Below, piece by piece: positions 1 through 7,692 of a stretch of 33,377 nt of DNA. The stretch comes from an uncultured Clostridia bacterium (GTDB lineage Bacteria; Bacillota; Clostridia; TANB77; CAG-508), in the NCBI GenBank assembly GCA_944390335.1, contig CALXQA010000005.1, forward strand, positions 1 through 33,377, written 5' to 3'. Numbering within the stretch: the first letter of the stretch is position 1; each line of letters begins with the position of its first letter. Below the pieces are notes generated by a model. That model was not told where the DNA came from, made no database searches, and was given only the letters and a program-made list of their open reading frames with translations. The translations under genes and the position numbers were made by a program.

Positions 1-117
1 AAAAAACAAAAGTTAGAAGAAAATAAGTATTTAAAAGAAGTAAATTCATGGGGAGAAATTTATAGATATGTGTATAACACTGAAAAAAATAAAAATAACC
101 AAGGACTAAAAAAGTAA
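1..117 (+). CDS. C-terminal fragment of an unknown protein
   Basis: An open frame runs in from the left edge and ends at TAA 115-117, giving the last 38 residues of a protein. The tail is very rich in Lys, Glu and Asn and contains a short aromatic patch (SWGEIYRYVY). The start lies outside the window. I recognise no family. The Lys-rich end and the lack of any stop before 115 are the only support for coding. Confidence 0.4.
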   Translation, partial: KKQKLEENKYLKEVNSWGEIYRYVYNTEKNKNNQGLKK

Positions 118-164
118 ATAATCATCCCTACAATTTTTTGGTTAAAGATAATAGAATGTTTATA

Positions 165-173
165 TGATATAAT
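165..173 (+). promoter_or_regulatory. Extended -10 promoter for the nucleoside phosphorylase gene
   Basis: TG at 165-166 plus one base and a perfect TATAAT at 168-173 form an extended -10 element 58 bases ahead of the start codon. No good -35 lies at 17 bases; TTGGTT at 138-143 is too far away. Assignment is by consensus only. Confidence 0.45.
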
Positions 174-231
174 TTAATTATGTGTAGCATATGATAGAAA
201 AAGATAAATTATTAGAAATGTAGGAGAAATT

Positions 232-984
232 ATGAGTATAATAGATTCTTACGATGAAAGTGAAGAAATTGTTAAAGCAGAAATGTATACAACTGGGCAG
301 AAGAGACTTCCGCCAATTGCAATTACTTGCTTTAAAACAGAATTGATACAAGTTGTAAAAAATAGCAATAATTTTGAAGAATATAGTGAACTGTATGTTT
401 GTGGGGAAACAATCAAAATATATAAAACTCAAATAGAAGGAAAGGATGTCATAGTATATAGAACATTAGTTGGAGGACCGGCTACTACATCTATGATGGA
501 AGAATTACATGCAAGGGGAGTTGAAACTTTTATTATCTTTGGTTCTTGTGGAGAACTAACTTCGAATTTAAAAAAAGGAGCTTTTATTATTCCAATTGAA
601 GCATATCGTGATGAGGGGACAAGTTATCATTATATACCAATTTCAGACTTTGTTGAAATTGGTACAGCTACAGAATTATCTAGGATTTTTGAAGAGAATG
701 GAATTCCTTATGAATTAACTAAGACATGGACAACTGATGCATTATATAAAGAAACAAAAGATAAGTTGAAAGATAGGGTAAGTCGAGGATGCAAAGTAGT
801 AGAAATGGAATGTGCATCTATTATGGCAGTAGCAAAATCAAGAGGATTTAAAGCATATCAATTTTTATATACTGATGATACTTTAGAAGGTGATACATGG
901 AATATGAAAACATTAGCAGAAGATAGAACTGTTATATTAAAACAATGTTTAAATATTGCTTTAGAGATTGTAAAGAAGATATAA
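232..984 (+). CDS. Nucleoside phosphorylase (PNP/UDP family)
   Basis: A 250-residue protein of the purine nucleoside/uridine phosphorylase fold. Members split a nucleoside with phosphate into base and ribose-1-phosphate in the cytoplasm. Family marks are the glycine-rich GSCGEL segment near residue 103, and GCKVVEMECASI near residues 185-196, whose Glu-Met-Glu contacts the ribose. These are followed by FLYTDD, where the acidic residues usually contact the base. Length matches the family (about 230-260). The start ATG at 232 has GGAGAA just upstream and an extended -10 promoter further out. Sequence alone does not settle purine versus uridine specificity. It heads a group of small nucleotide-handling enzymes but is separated from the next intact gene by a decayed stretch. 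Confidence 0.85.
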   Translation: MSIIDSYDESEEIVKAEMYTTGQKRLPPIAITCFKTELIQVVKNSNNFEEYSELYVCGETIKIYKTQIEGKDVIVYRTLVGGPATTSMMEELHARGVETFIIFGSCGELTSNLKKGAFIIPIEAYRDEGTSYHYIPISDFVEIGTATELSRIFEENGIPYELTKTWTTDALYKETKDKLKDRVSRGCKVVEMECASIMAVAKSRGFKAYQFLYTDDTLEGDTWNMKTLAEDRTVILKQCLNIALEIVKKI

Positions 985-1035
985 ATTATATTATTATGTA
1001 AGGTTGTTCTTATGGAATATTATGTTTTAAATTTT

Positions 1036-1347
1036 AAAGGAGGATAATGTTCAATTGGACATAATATTAATAAAGAAATTGTTTCTAAATTTGAAGTTAA
1101 TTATGTTTTAAAACATGAATATTACAATGGAAATAAAAGGTCTGTGGTTGTAGAAAAAGAATTTAGAACTGAAGATGATATGGATAATATGAATTTTGAG
1201 ATTTTACAAGGTGATCAACAAAGTATTTTTTAATGCAAAAAGTAAACTTGACGTAAAACTAAAACAATATTTGATATTAAAATAAATGATAATGAAGTAT
1301 TATTTATATCACTTATAGAACTATATACTAAAATTTTAAGAGAATAG
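1036..1347 (+). pseudogene. Remnant of a frameshifted small gene, family unknown
   Basis: A near-perfect ribosome binding site (AAAGGAGG at 1036-1043) precedes an ATG at 1047 that stops after five codons. One frame over, an open stretch from about 1048 to TAA 1230-1232 reads as plausible protein (for example EYYNGNKRSVVVEKEF). A third stretch, about 1258 to TAG 1345-1347, reads NDNEVLFISLIELYTKILRE. Together these look like one gene of about 100 codons broken by at least two frameshifts. I do not recognise the family. It fills the gap between the phosphorylase and mazG-like genes, in the same orientation. Confidence 0.45.
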
Positions 1348-1355
1348 GAGATTTT

Positions 1356-1694
1356 ATGGACTTAACAATAAAGAAAATGCAAAGATATTTAAAAGAAAAG
1401 TACAAGAAAGCAAAACCAGAAGATATGAAAAATACTAAAAGGTACTTTCTAAAATTAATAGAAGAAGTAGGAGAACTAGCAGAAGCTATTAGAAAAGAGC
1501 AGAGAATGGAAGAAAATAACATTAAAGGAACTATAGAAGAAGAATTATCAGATGTTTTATACTATATTTTAATGATTGCTAATACATATGATATAGATTT
1601 AGATACTTGTTTTAGGTTAAAAGAAGAACTTAATAGTGTTAGATATGGATTTACATTAAAGATAGATGATATACAAGAAGATGATGCAAAATGA
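1356..1694 (+). CDS. MazG-like nucleotide pyrophosphohydrolase
   Basis: A 112-residue all-alpha NTP pyrophosphohydrolase of the MazG superfamily. The metal-binding signature is visible in two halves: EEVGELAEA (E36, E37, E40) and EEELSDVLYY (E63 and D66). This is the EExxE...ExxD pattern that binds magnesium. Family members hydrolyse (d)NTPs to the monophosphate and pyrophosphate, usually as dimers or tetramers in the cytoplasm, and act in nucleotide-pool cleaning. The start ATG at 1356 follows an AGGAG site at 1346-1350. It is a single-domain form, far shorter than E. coli MazG. The exact substrate cannot be read from sequence. Confidence 0.85.
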   Translation: MDLTIKKMQRYLKEKYKKAKPEDMKNTKRYFLKLIEEVGELAEAIRKEQRMEENNIKGTIEEELSDVLYYILMIANTYDIDLDTCFRLKEELNSVRYGFTLKIDDIQEDDAK

Positions 1695-1748
1695 TAGAAT
1701 TGTTAAAATTAGAAAGTAGAGTATAATAATTAATTTAGGAGTTATTTT

Positions 1749-2264
1749 ATGAATTATAAAAATGAAGGAAAAAGAGATATATTACTTATGCCAAAATTTA
1801 ATAATATCAATAAAATACAAAAGATAAGAAAAAAATACGATGAATTATTTAATATAATAGAACCTCATATAACTTTAGCATTTCCATTTAAAAGTAATAT
1901 TTCTAATGAAGAACTAAAGCGACAATTATTAAGTATTACTAAAGATATTAACCCTTTCAAAATAAAATGTAAAGGCATAACTTTAAAAAAAGATAACAGA
2001 ATTAACACATATTATATTTTCTTGAATATAAAAGAAGGAAAAGAAATCATAAATAAAATTAATCATAGAATTTATACCAATATATTAAAAGATATAGATA
2101 TAAAAAAATATAATTATGAGCCACATATAACTCTGGGAAATACGAACAATCCTAATGAGAAAGTAGTTCTTAATGAAGAATTTGAAACAATAATAGATAA
2201 TATTGTAGTGGAACAAATAGGGAAAAATGAAGAATCTATTATAAAATTTATTATAAATTTATAG
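1749..2264 (+). CDS. 2H phosphoesterase, 2'-5' RNA ligase-like
   Basis: A 171-residue protein with the two HxT motifs of the 2H phosphoesterase superfamily: PHITLAFPF (H40, T42) and YEPHITLGN (H126, T128). They are spaced as in the duplicated LigT/ThpR/YjcG fold. Family members open or close 2',3'-cyclic phosphates or cleave 2'-5' linked oligonucleotides and related cyclic nucleotides, without a metal. Start ATG 1749 follows TTAGGAG. It lies 54 bases after the MazG-like gene and 61 before a Nudix gene, all in the same direction, so the three may be co-transcribed. The physiological substrate is unknown. Confidence 0.82.
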   Translation: MNYKNEGKRDILLMPKFNNINKIQKIRKKYDELFNIIEPHITLAFPFKSNISNEELKRQLLSITKDINPFKIKCKGITLKKDNRINTYYIFLNIKEGKEIINKINHRIYTNILKDIDIKKYNYEPHITLGNTNNPNEKVVLNEEFETIIDNIVVEQIGKNEESIIKFIINL

Positions 2265-2325
2265 TTTTAAATAAAAGATTAGGCAAATAAATAAAGTTGC
2301 TAATAAATATGAGGAGTATATAATA

Positions 2326-2838
2326 ATGGAATTATGGACCGTGTATGATGTTAATAGAAAATGTACAGGAAAAGTAATTGATAGACATAGTAATGAAAAA
2401 TTAAAAAAAGGAGAATATCATTTAGTAGTAGAAGCTGTTATAATAAACTCTAAGGGAGAAATATTATTAAACAAACGTTCAAAATTTAAGAAAAAATATC
2501 CCAATATGTGGGAAACTACGGGAGGCTCTTGCATAAAATGTGAAAATAGTTTACAAGCAATACTAAGAGAAATAAGAGAAGAATTAGGAATTATTTTTAA
2601 TAAGTCAGATGCTATTTTCTATAAAACTTTAAGAGATGATGATGCAAAGGACTTTAAAGATATATGGATATTTAGAAAGGACTTAGAAATTAAAAATCTA
2701 AGTTATACAGATGGAGAGGTAGTTGATTCTAAATGGGTTACTATAGATGAATTTGAAAAAATGGTTAACTGCAAAATAATAATTCCTACAATAGATTTTT
2801 CAAAAGAAGATTATAAAAAATTTTTAGAATTAAAATAA
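2326..2838 (+). CDS. Nudix hydrolase
   Basis: A 170-residue Nudix protein. The 23-residue Nudix box GX5EX7REUXEEXGU is perfect at residues 67-89 (G67, then REIREELGI at the end). The opening ELWTVYDVNRKCTG and the HLVVEAVI strand resemble the isopentenyl-diphosphate isomerase-like/YfcD branch of the superfamily. Members hydrolyse nucleoside diphosphates linked to another moiety; the true IPP isomerases share the fold. Given the neighbours (MazG-like and 2H proteins), a nucleotide-cleaning role fits better than isoprenoid isomerisation, but that is inference. Start ATG 2326 has GAGGAG upstream. Confidence 0.85.
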   Translation: MELWTVYDVNRKCTGKVIDRHSNEKLKKGEYHLVVEAVIINSKGEILLNKRSKFKKKYPNMWETTGGSCIKCENSLQAILREIREELGIIFNKSDAIFYKTLRDDDAKDFKDIWIFRKDLEIKNLSYTDGEVVDSKWVTIDEFEKMVNCKIIIPTIDFSKEDYKKFLELK

Positions 2839-2991
2839 ATAGTATATAAGTTAAACTAAATGTCAAAAAAAATTGATTTTATCCTACAATTAAAAAATAT
2901 ATTTTTATAGAATTAAAAAAGAAAAAATACATATGTATATGGAAGAGAAATATATGATATCATTATGCTAAAATATTTTAAGGAGGACTTT

Positions 2992-3940
2992 ATGGGAGAA
3001 GAAAATGAAAAAGTAGAATAAATTATAAATATACTAATAAAGAAGAAATTTTAAAAATATTAAATTTGATAGATAAAAATGGAAAAATTAAAAATGCAGG
3101 CAATGTTTTATTTGGAAAAAGTCCAAATGGTGATTTAAGGTGTGCAATTTTTGCAACAGAAGAAAAGTCAACTTTTTTAGATATGCAAGACTATAGTGGA
3201 AATATCTTTAAATTAATAGATATAGGAGAACAATATATAAGTAAAAATATAAGATGGAGTGCGAATTTTAATACAGGGTTTTGCAAGAGAAGATGTAGCA
3301 GAAATTCCAACGACAGCTATAAGAGAAGCATTATGCAATGCCTTTGGACATCGTTCTTGGGAGGAGCCATATAGTGTAAATATTGCAATTTATAGTAATA
3401 GAATAGAAATTGATAACCCTGGACACTTTACAGAGGAAGCAACACCAAATGATTATATAAATAAGCAAGAACCGTCAAGACCTAAGAATCCATTAATAGT
3501 AAAAATACTTTACTTGTCAGGAGAAATCGAAACATGGGGAACTGGATTAAGAAAAATATATAATGTTTGTAAAAAAGAAAATTTAAGAGTTGATTTTGAA
3601 GATAGAAAACTAGCATTTTTTGTCGTTTTCTATAGAAAAAATTTAGAAGCTTTAATTGAAAATACTGTAAAGGATTTAAGTAATAAAGTTGAAAGTAAAG
3701 TTGAAAGTAAAGTTGAAAGTAAAGTTGAAAGTAAAGTTGAAAGTAAATTGACTATAAATCAAAAGAAAATATTAGAATTGATAAATTTAGATCCCAATAT
3801 AATATTATCAGAATTATCACGGAAAAGTTGGAATATCCGTTACATCTGTATCAAATAATTTGAAAAAATTAACAGAAAAAGGGATAATAAAAAGAGTAGG
3901 TGCTGATAAAAATGGATATTGGAAAATTATTAGAAAATAG
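2992..3940 (+). pseudogene. Decayed AlbA_2/AAA_4-type (RecG-C-like) transcriptional regulator
   Basis: ATG 2992, with a strong AAGGAGG site, stops after nine codons. A second frame (about 3009 onward) carries family text such as NGKIKNAGNVLFGKSP, LRCAIFATEEKSTFLD and KNIRW. After a shift near 3260-3290 a third frame continues with EIPTTAIREALCNAFGHRSW and NRIEIDNPG, the ATP-binding-like domain of this family. It then has five copies of Val-Glu-Ser-Lys and half of a winged helix. A last shift near 3825-3840 restores the other half (SVSNNLKKLTEKGIIKRVG), ending at TAG 3938-3940. At least three frameshifts are needed, and the usual N-terminal AlbA_2 domain of roughly 200 residues is absent, so this is a truncated relic. 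An extended -10 (TGCTAAAAT near 2965) remains upstream. Confidence 0.8.
3685..3744 (+). repeat. 12-bp tandem repeat, five perfect copies
   Basis: The unit AAAGTTGAAAGT is repeated five times without a mismatch, in frame with the decayed regulator, where it encodes Lys-Val-Glu-Ser. Proteins of this family often carry such Lys-Val repeats between the ATPase-like domain and the winged helix. The copies are a likely site of slippage. Confidence 0.95.
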
Positions 3941-3961
3941 AAGATGAGACTAATTATATAT

Positions 3962-3990
3962 TTTGTCGCACCTTTGTCGTATGTTTGTCG
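3962..3990 (+). repeat. Three TTTGTCG repeats spaced exactly 11 bases
   Basis: TTTGTCG occurs at 3962-3968, 3973-3979 and 3984-3990, a phase of 11 bases, about one helical turn. It lies in the short gap between the decayed regulator and the metallophosphoesterase gene, 46 bases before the latter's start. The longer form TTTTGTCGCA at 3961-3970 recurs once at 24140-24149. Function is unknown. Confidence 0.7.
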
Positions 3991-4035
3991 CAAAAACGAA
4001 AAAACATTAAAATATATTATACGAGGAGAATAATA

Positions 4036-4536
4036 ATGATATATTTTATAGCTGATACACATTTTAATCATGCAAATATAATTAAATATTGTAATAGACC
4101 ATTTAAAAATACTGATGAAATGAACAAATACATAATTGAAAAATGGAATTTAGTTGTTAAAGAAACAGACACAGTATACCATTTAGGAGATGTAGGTTTT
4201 GGAAAGTTTGAAGAAGTAAAAAGATTGGTAGAAAGTTTAAATGGAAGAAAAATATTACTTAGAGGAAATCATGATTTTAAAATTGGAATAAGTGCTTGGA
4301 AAGAAATAGGATTCTTAGAGGTCTATAAAAAGAAAATTATTTTAGGTAATTTATTATTAACACATGCACCAAGTGAAGAACTAGGAGAAAAGCAAGTAAA
4401 TGTTTTTGGACACATACATGATAAGCCACTAGATGAGAAGTTTGATAAGAAAAATCATATATGTGTTTCTTGTGATGTAATCCATTATACACCTGTAAGT
4501 ATTAGCAAAATCGAAAGTATAGCTAGAAACTTATAA
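4036..4536 (+). CDS. Calcineurin-like metallophosphoesterase
   Basis: A 166-residue protein with the ordered metal ligands of the calcineurin-like family: D7-x-H9 (IADTHFNH), a GD motif (YHLGDVGF), GNHD, a histidine in LLLTHAP and the final GHIHD. These bind two divalent metals and hydrolyse phosphoesters; small bacterial members act on cyclic nucleotides or other phosphodiesters. I chose ATG 4036 because ACGAGGAG at 4021-4028 sits correctly before it and the protein then begins directly with the first beta strand. An in-frame ATG at 3985 would add 17 basic residues and has no binding site. Substrate unknown. Confidence 0.85.
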   Translation: MIYFIADTHFNHANIIKYCNRPFKNTDEMNKYIIEKWNLVVKETDTVYHLGDVGFGKFEEVKRLVESLNGRKILLRGNHDFKIGISAWKEIGFLEVYKKKIILGNLLLTHAPSEELGEKQVNVFGHIHDKPLDEKFDKKNHICVSCDVIHYTPVSISKIESIARNL

Positions 4537-4750
4537 TTTAATAAAAAATTGGAAGTTGCTAAATAGATTTAATAAATTCGAAATTTTCTTAATCTTTACG
4601 AATTCAATATTATACTTAAAAAAATTAAATTTATCTTGGCAATTTACAAAAAATACTACACAAACCAGAAAAAATATGGTAAAATATTTTAGAATTAATA
4701 AAGTGCCAATAAAAAATATTAAAAATTTAGAAATTAAGGAGGAATTAGTC

Positions 4751-5476
4751 ATGTCAGGACACAGTAAATGGCATAACATACAAGCCAAAAAAGGAAAAGC
4801 AGATGCAGCAAGAGGAAAAATATTTACTAAACTAGGAAGAGAAATACTATTAGCAGTAAAAGCAGGAGGCCCTGATCCGACAAGTAATTCTAAATTAAAA
4901 GATGTTATTGCTAAATGTAAAGCAAATAATATGCCTAATGATACAATAAATAATGCAATAAAAAAAGCATCAGGAGAAGGAAACAATAAAACATATGAAG
5001 AAATAACATATGAAGGATATGGAATAAATGGAGTAGCAGTTATTGTAGAAGCAAGTACAGATAACAAAAATAGAACAGCAGCAGATGTAAGGCATATATT
5101 TGATAAAGCAGGAGGAAATTTAGGTACAAGTGGTTGTGTATCATATTTATTTAATAAAAAAGGAGTAATTGTAATAGATAAGACAAAAACAAACCTTTCA
5201 GAAGATGATATGATGATGCTTGCTTTAGATAGTGGAGCAGAAGATTTTACAGCAGATGATGAATGTTATGAGATAACAACAGACCCAAAAGATTTTTCCA
5301 AAGTAAGAGAAGCATTAGAAAAAGAAGGGTTAGAATTTGAACAAGCAGAAGTAATAGAAGTACCTACAACTACTGTAGAATTAGATGATGAAGCAGCAGA
5401 AAAAATGCAAAGGTTAATAGATAATCTAGAAGACTTAGATGATGTAATGAATGTATATCATAATTGGGCAGAATAA
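4751..5476 (+). CDS. yebC: YebC/PmpR family translation or transcription regulator
   Basis: 241 residues, beginning with the diagnostic [19 protein letters not shown] and continuing with GGPDPTSN and [14 protein letters not shown], all typical of YebC/TACO1. Recent work ties the family to translation of difficult (poly-proline) stretches; older work describes DNA-binding regulators. It is cytoplasmic and of the usual length (about 240). ATG 4751 follows AAGGAGGAA at 4737-4745; the open frame extends to 4556 but without family similarity. The gene stands alone: no ruvC neighbour, and a terminator follows. Confidence 0.93.
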   Translation: MSGHSKWHNIQAKKGKADAARGKIFTKLGREILLAVKAGGPDPTSNSKLKDVIAKCKANNMPNDTINNAIKKASGEGNNKTYEEITYEGYGINGVAVIVEASTDNKNRTAADVRHIFDKAGGNLGTSGCVSYLFNKKGVIVIDKTKTNLSEDDMMMLALDSGAEDFTADDECYEITTDPKDFSKVREALEKEGLEFEQAEVIEVPTTTVELDDEAAEKMQRLIDNLEDLDDVMNVYHNWAE

Positions 5477-5505
5477 AAATAGAAATATATAAATAGTAAT
5501 AAAAG

Positions 5506-5548
5506 AAAATAAGTAGCATATATATAATAATAGCTACTTATTTTTTTA
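5506..5548 (+). terminator. Rho-independent terminator after yebC
   Basis: A perfect 12-bp inverted repeat, 5506-5517 (ending AAGTAGC) with 5533-5544 (beginning GCTACTT), encloses a 15-base AT loop and runs directly into seven T at 5541-5547. It separates yebC from the spoIIIA operon. Confidence 0.85.
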
Positions 5549-5586
5549 TTAATTAATAGACAAAAGACAAGTTATAGGAGGTATAT

Positions 5587-6477
5587 ATGCCAGATTTACG
5601 TTCAGTTACAAGAGTACTTTCAAGAGATATATGTTATATGATAGATGAAAATAATATTGAAGAAATAAGAATAAGAGTAAATAGACCAGTTATTTTAAAG
5701 TATTCAGATAGAGAACAAGTACTAGACCATATAGTAAATCAAACAGAAATAGTAAATATACTTCAAAGCCTATGTAATAACTCTATATATTCATATCAAA
5801 GTCAAATATGTGATGGATATATAACACTAGCTGGAGGACATAGAGTAGGAATTACTGGAAATGTAGCAATGAAAGACGGAAAAATTAACAATGTAAATTA
5901 TGTATCTTCTTTAAACTTTAGAATAGCTAGAGAAATTATTGGAGTAAGTAATGAAATAATAAAAGAAGTAATAGTAGATGATAAAGTAAACAACACACTA
6001 ATAGTATCAAGACCTGGATGTGGAAAAACGACTTTGCTAAGAGACTTAGTAAGAAATATAAGTAATAAAGGATTTACAATCTCATTAATAGACGAAAGAG
6101 GAGAAATTGCATCAATGTATAAAGGAATACCACAAAATGATGTGGGGCTAAGAACAGATGTATTAGACGGAGTAAGTAAAAGTATAGGAATGAAAATAGC
6201 TGTAAGAACAATGGCACCTCAAATAATAGTAGCAGATGAGATAGGACAAGAAGAAGATTTAGAAGCTATTAATTATGGAATTTGCTCAGGAGTAAAAGGA
6301 ATATTTACAGCACATGGTGCAAATATTTCAGAATTAAGAGCAAATAAAACATTAAATAAATTATATGAAGAAAAATTATTTAAAAAGATTATATTTTTAG
6401 AAAATAGAGGAAAAATAGAGAAGATATACACATTAGATAAAAATATGTATAAAAATGCAAATGAAATATTGGTCTAA
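5587..6477 (+). CDS. spoIIIAA: Stage III sporulation protein AA, ATPase
   Basis: 296 residues, related to secretion ATPases of type II/IV systems. Walker A is RPGCGKTT (about residues 142-149) followed by LLRDL. ISLIDERGEIA and the Walker B segment IIVADEIG (about 211-218) follow. It is the cytosolic, mother-cell motor proposed to drive the SpoIIIA-SpoIIQ channel that joins mother cell and forespore after engulfment. Start ATG 5587 has AGGAGGT upstream. It is first in a complete AA-AH run. In Bacillus this operon is under sigma-E; I could not pick a convincing sigma-E promoter in the 40 bases after the yebC terminator. Confidence 0.95.
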   Translation: MPDLRSVTRVLSRDICYMIDENNIEEIRIRVNRPVILKYSDREQVLDHIVNQTEIVNILQSLCNNSIYSYQSQICDGYITLAGGHRVGITGNVAMKDGKINNVNYVSSLNFRIAREIIGVSNEIIKEVIVDDKVNNTLIVSRPGCGKTTLLRDLVRNISNKGFTISLIDERGEIASMYKGIPQNDVGLRTDVLDGVSKSIGMKIAVRTMAPQIIVADEIGQEEDLEAINYGICSGVKGIFTAHGANISELRANKTLNKLYEEKLFKKIIFLENRGKIEKIYTLDKNMYKNANEILV

Positions 6478-6528
6478 AATTTAAACTTATGAATATATTT
6501 ATTAATAAACAAAAGAAGAGGTGAAAAG

Positions 6529-7038
6529 ATGATAATTATTAAGTACATAATTTTAGGCATTATTTTAGTTGGTACAAGCTATATAGGTGTAATAATTTCA
6601 AAAAGGTATACGACTAGAGTAAATGAACTAAAGGAATTAAGAAAAGGACTAAACTATTTTGAAGAAAAAATAAAATTTACATATGAGCCAATACCAGATG
6701 TATTTGAAGAAATATCAAAAAAACTAAAACCTAATATAGGGGAGATATTTTTAAGAGCATCAAGAAATATGGAAAATGAAAATGCAGGAGTAGCTTGGGA
6801 AAACTCTGTAAATATTAGTAACTGTAGCTTAACTAATGAAGACAAAGATATAATAAAAGGCTTAGCCAAAATGTTAGGAAGAACAGATATAGATGGACAA
6901 GTAAGTGAAATAAGATTAACTAGTAAATTTTTAGATGTACAAATAAAAGAAGCAGAAAATGAAAAAAACAAAAACGAAAAATTATATAAAACATTAGGAG
7001 TAACAGTAGGACTAGCTATTGTAATAGTATTAATTTAA
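6529..7038 (+). CDS. spoIIIAB: Stage III sporulation protein AB
   Basis: 169 residues with a hydrophobic segment at each end (about 3-22 and 152-169) and a helical middle, as in SpoIIIAB, which resembles GspF-type inner-membrane platform proteins. Typical text: ISKRYTTRVNELKELRKGL, YEPIPDVFEEIS, LGRTDIDGQ. It probably anchors the SpoIIIAA ATPase at the mother-cell membrane of the channel. ATG 6529 is preceded by AGAGGTGAAAAG. The gap of 51 bases to spoIIIAA is the widest in the operon. Confidence 0.92.
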   Translation: MIIIKYIILGIILVGTSYIGVIISKRYTTRVNELKELRKGLNYFEEKIKFTYEPIPDVFEEISKKLKPNIGEIFLRASRNMENENAGVAWENSVNISNCSLTNEDKDIIKGLAKMLGRTDIDGQVSEIRLTSKFLDVQIKEAENEKNKNEKLYKTLGVTVGLAIVIVLI

Positions 7039-7072
7039 AAATTATTTTTAAATATGAAAAGGAGATAGTTTT

Positions 7073-7267
7073 ATGAGTATAGATTTATTATTTAAAATTG
7101 CAGCTATAGGAATATTAGTAGCAGTACTTTATCAAGTCTTAGTAAGAGCAGGAAGAGAAGACCAAGCAATGATGACAACTTTAGCAGGACTTATAATAGT
7201 ACTTACTATGGTTATAAAAGAAGTAAGTTCTCTATTTTCTACTGTTAGAACTATGTTTAATCTATAA
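7073..7267 (+). CDS. spoIIIAC: Stage III sporulation protein AC
   Basis: A 64-residue membrane protein with two hydrophobic helices (about 5-24 and 33-48, the latter rich in small residues: TTLAGLIIVLTMV) around the short charged loop RAGREDQAM, which is the conserved core of SpoIIIAC. It is a small integral-membrane part of the engulfment channel. ATG 7073 is preceded by AAAGGAGATAG. Length agrees with the family (about 65-68). Confidence 0.93.
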   Translation: MSIDLLFKIAAIGILVAVLYQVLVRAGREDQAMMTTLAGLIIVLTMVIKEVSSLFSTVRTMFNL

Positions 7268-7292
7268 ATATCTATAAAGAAAGGTTTAAGTT

Positions 7293-7679
7293 ATGGATAT
7301 TATTAAAATAATAGGAATTGCATTTATAGCAGTAATAATAATAGTGATTCTTAAACAATATAGACCAGAATTTGCAATATATGCTTCAATAATTGCAGGA
7401 GTATTAATATTAACTATTGCCTCAGGTACATTATCTGGAATTATAGATATGATTAATAGTATATCTTCTAAAACAAGTATTAATAGCGATTTTTTAATGA
7501 TATTATTAAAAATCACAGGAATAGCTATACTTACAGAATTCGCAGTTAGTATATGCAAAGATGCAGGAGAAAGTGCAATAGCAAGTAAAGTAGATGTTGG
7601 GGGAAAAATATTAATAATATCACTTTCAATACCAATAATAAATGCACTAATAGATACAGTAGTTAAAATATTACCATGA
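7293..7679 (+). CDS. spoIIIAD: Stage III sporulation protein AD
   Basis: 128 residues with about four hydrophobic helices. The motif FAVSICKDAGESAIASKVDVGGK before the last helix is characteristic of SpoIIIAD. It is an integral-membrane channel component working with SpoIIIAC and SpoIIIAE. ATG 7293 follows AAGAAAGG. The gene ends with TGA and the next starts 13 bases later. Confidence 0.93.
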   Translation: MDIIKIIGIAFIAVIIIVILKQYRPEFAIYASIIAGVLILTIASGTLSGIIDMINSISSKTSINSDFLMILLKITGIAILTEFAVSICKDAGESAIASKVDVGGKILIISLSIPIINALIDTVVKILP

Positions 7680-7692
7680 TAGAGAGGAAAAA

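Noticed and set aside
3685-3744. Short CRISPR-like array
   Set aside because: The units are contiguous with no spacers and are in frame with a protein-coding relic, so this is a coding minisatellite.
4556-4750. Possible 65-residue N-terminal extension of YebC
   Set aside because: The family start MSGHSKWHN is at 4751 with a strong AAGGAGG site. The upstream codons are AT-rich noise containing the likely promoter region.
4531-5067. A 178-codon minus-strand open frame across the yebC start
   Set aside because: It lies antisense to well-conserved yebC codons and has no family similarity; AT-rich composition explains the open frame.
5508-5530. Possible sigma-E promoter of spoIIIAA (CATATATA near 5517)
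   Set aside because: It falls inside the yebC terminator hairpin, and the -35 match is no better than background AT sequence.
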